Assembly (NCBI RefSeq): GCF_051401765.1
Contig: NW_027480422.1
Location: forward strand, 25,500,001-25,564,000
DNA from: Calliopsis andreniformis
Lineage: Eukaryota > Arthropoda > Insecta > Hymenoptera > Andrenidae
Direction of reading: 5' to 3'
Length of the DNA: 64,000 nucleotides
The translations under genes were made by a program, and so were the position numbers. Under the pieces are notes generated by a model. That model did not search any database. It was not told where the DNA came from and was given only the letters and a program-made list of their open reading frames with translations. Numbering within the stretch: position 1 is the first letter of the stretch; each line of letters opens with the position of its first letter. Below, in pieces: positions 62,704 through 64,000 of this stretch.

Positions 62704-63149
62704 TAGGAGTCAGCGCCAGAGGCATAAAACACAAAATAAATACAACAGTTTTTCCATCGTATAACAAGAGTAATTGCAACCAGTGTGAAAGTGATGGTCA
62801 TTTCAGCATTCCGGGCAACCTAGGCTTCACTCTAGGGCCATGCTCCACCAGATCGAATAGTTAGGGCCTAAGAAGTCAACGCCAGAAGCATAAAATACAA
62901 TATAAATACAACAGTTTTTCCATTGTATAAAATGAATAATTGCAAACAGTGTGGAAGTAATGGTCATTTCTACGTTCCGGGCAACCGAGGCTTCACTCTA
63001 GGGCGTTGCTCAACCACATCGAATAGCTAGGGCCTTAGAAGTCAACGCCATAACTATAAAATACAATAAAAATACAACAGTTTTTCCATCGTATAAAATG
63101 TATAATTGCAAGGACTTTGAAGGCAATGGTCATTTCTACGTTCCGGGCA
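62704..63149 (+). repeat. short linker of Y2 monomers
   Basis: Nearly three monomers, with CATTTCAGCATTCCGG, GGCAACCGAGGC and GCAAGGACTTTGAAGGCAA. The last resembles a monomer at about 18,640 (GCAAGGACTGTGAAGGCAA), about 44 kb upstream. No gene is present. Confidence 0.7.
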
Positions 63150-63195
63150 ATCTAGGCTTCACCCTAGGGCGTTGCTCCACCAGATCGAATAGTTA

Positions 63196-63361
63196 GGGCC
63201 TAAGAAGTCAACGTCAGAAGCATAAAATACAATACAAATACAACAGTTTTTCCATCGTATAGCAGGAATAATTGCAACCAGTGTGAAAGCTATGGTCATT
63301 TCTACGTTCCGGGCAACCTAGGCTTCACTCTAGGGCGTTGCTCCACCACATCGAATAGTTA
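63196..63361 (+). repeat. reference monomer (166 bp) for describing the satellite
   Basis: This copy is close to the consensus and is used to number the monomer from the GGGCC box. Positions 21-110 are AT-rich (about 29% G+C in the consensus) with short A/T runs: ATAAAATAC at 27-35, ATAAATAC at 39-46, a T5 run at 52-56 and ATAAAAC at 64-70. The remaining positions are GC-richer (about 55%) and hold the most conserved boxes, including one AvrII-type palindrome CCTAGG at 122-127. Consensus composition is 36 C and 32 G in 166 bases. The length is in the range for one nucleosome plus linker, a known trend for satellites; phasing here is not shown. Confidence 0.9.
63313..63341 (+). other. imperfect dyad (potential hairpin) in the monomer
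   Basis: The left arm reads GCAAC then CTAG, followed by an 8-base spacer GCTTCACT. The right arm reads CTAG, a 3-base GGC bulge, then GTTGC. Nine Watson-Crick pairs are possible: five outer and four inner. The same dyad is seen in most monomers of the window because it lies in the best conserved part of the repeat. It is weakened in monomers carrying GCATCC with CATTGC. Dyad symmetry has been proposed to mark centromeric DNA lacking CENP-B boxes; a function here is inference. Confidence 0.6.
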
Positions 63362-64000
63362 GGGCCTTAGAAGTCAATGCCAGAAGCATAAAATGCCATA
63401 TAAATACAACAGTTTTTCCACTGTATGATATGAATAATTGCAAACAGTGTGGAAGTAATGGTCATTTCTACGTTCCGGGCAACCTAGGCTTCACTCTAGG
63501 GCGTTGCGCAACCACATCGAATAGCTACGGCCCTAGAAGACAACGCCATAACTATAAAATACAATATAAATAGAACAGTCTTTCCATCGTATAAAACGAA
63601 TAATTGCAACCAGTCTGATAGTTATGGTCATTTCTACGTTCCGAGCAACCTAGGCTTCACCCTAGGGCGTTGCTCCGCCATATCGAATAGTTAGGGCCTA
63701 AGAAGTCAATGCCAGAAGCATAAAATACGATATATGTACAACAGTTTTTCCATCGTATAACAGGTATAATTGCAACCAGTGTGAAAGATATGGTCATTTC
63801 TACGATACGGGCAACCTAGGCTTTACTCTAGGGCGTTGCTCCACCACATCGAATAGCTGCGGCCTTAGAAGTCAACGCCAGAAGCATAAAATACAATATA
63901 AATACAACAGTTTTTCAATCGTATAACAGGAATAATTGCAAACAGTGTGAAAGCTATGGTCATTTCTACGTTCCGGGCAACCTAGGCTTCACTCTAGGGC

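Larger units (their letters stand above)
1..64000 (+). repeat. 166-bp satellite DNA array filling the window
   Basis: Every part of the window is a copy of one 166-bp monomer in the same orientation. The GGGCC landmark lies at 141, 307, 473, 2,133, 2,299, 63,196 and 63,362; the first and last of these are 381 monomers minus 25 bp apart. There are about 385 monomers in all. Conserved boxes in each are GTCATTTCTACGTTCCGGGC, AACCTAGGCTTCACTC, TAGGGCGTTGCTCCACCA and TAGTTAGGGCC; the most variable stretch is the AT-rich half. No unique sequence, transposon or gene interrupts the array, and I saw no inverted monomer. Arrays like this are known from centromeric and pericentromeric heterochromatin of plants and animals; a centromeric role here is inference. 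Both ends of the window lie inside the array, so its true length is unknown. Confidence 0.98.
63150..64000 (+). repeat. copy of 60,494-61,344 (16-monomer step), cut by the window end
   Basis: TATAGCAGG lies at 60,602 and 63,258, 2,656 bp (exactly 16 monomers) apart. Differences are few: GATATGAATAATTGC for GATATGAGTAATTGC, CCGGGCAACC for CCGGGCGACC, CCTAGGGCG for CCTATGGCG, CAGGTATAATTGC for CAGGAATAATTGC. The copy is still matching at the last base, so the HOR extends beyond the window. Confidence 0.85.

Noticed and set aside
1..64000. TTAGGG in the TAGTTAGGGCC box as telomere repeat
   Set aside because: It occurs once per 166-bp monomer, often as CTAGGG or CTACGG, and never in tandem.
1..64000. 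CRISPR array
   Set aside because: Repeats are directly abutting 166-bp units with no short repeat/unique spacer pattern and no cas genes.
1..64000. tRNA, 5S rRNA or SINE origin of the monomer
   Set aside because: I could not find A/B box promoters, cloverleaf arms, or a poly-A tail in the consensus by eye. A covariance-model search would settle it.
1..64000. Naming a host species or known satellite family
   Set aside because: The monomer length and style fit many plants and animals; nothing in the window gives a taxon-specific marker.

Overview
The whole 64 kb window is one uninterrupted tandem array of a satellite DNA whose monomer is 166 bp, in head-to-tail orientation from first base to last. 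A conserved landmark (the GGGCC inside the TAGTTAGGGCC box) sits at 141, 307 and 473, and still at 63,362. That distance equals 381 monomers minus 25 bp, so almost no length has been gained or lost apart from small indels. I see no protein-coding gene, rRNA, tRNA, transposon, CRISPR array or unique sequence. The short open frames, mostly about 85 codons on the minus strand, are by-products of the repeat. The hand-built consensus is about 41% G+C (68 of 166). It is split into an AT-rich half of about 29% G+C and a GC-richer half of about 55% G+C.

A monomer near nucleosome length, long homogeneous arrays and nested multi-monomer higher-order repeats (HORs) point to a eukaryotic chromosome, most likely centromeric or pericentromeric heterochromatin. 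I cannot name the species or the satellite family from sequence alone.

The array is a mosaic of domains built from different monomer subfamilies. W1 (1-2,640) and its partial copy W2 (9,961-12,167) flank X1 (2,641-9,960). X1 contains a tandem duplication of an 18-monomer, 2,988-bp unit with no difference at the points compared. Y1 (12,168 to about 24,040) holds 11/13-monomer and 8/6-monomer HORs plus a less homogenised stretch. X2 (24,841-41,811) returns to X-type monomers with 17-, 14- and 11-monomer HORs. Z (about 41,812-48,600) has its own monomer types and a block repeated at a 20-monomer step. Y2 (48,601-64,000) returns to Y-type monomers with 13-, 15-, 20- and 16-monomer spacings.

The order therefore reads W-X-W-Y-X-Z-Y. 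Related blocks recur many kilobases apart while the newest duplications are adjacent. This fits repeated unequal exchange or segmental amplification at several scales. Recurrent monomer variants fall largely at CpG sites, and most monomers carry a short inverted repeat around the CCTAGG box. These are the two most interesting monomer-level observations. All block boundaries come from reading by eye and are good to roughly 10-50 bp; HOR periods were confirmed by subtracting positions of shared rare variants.
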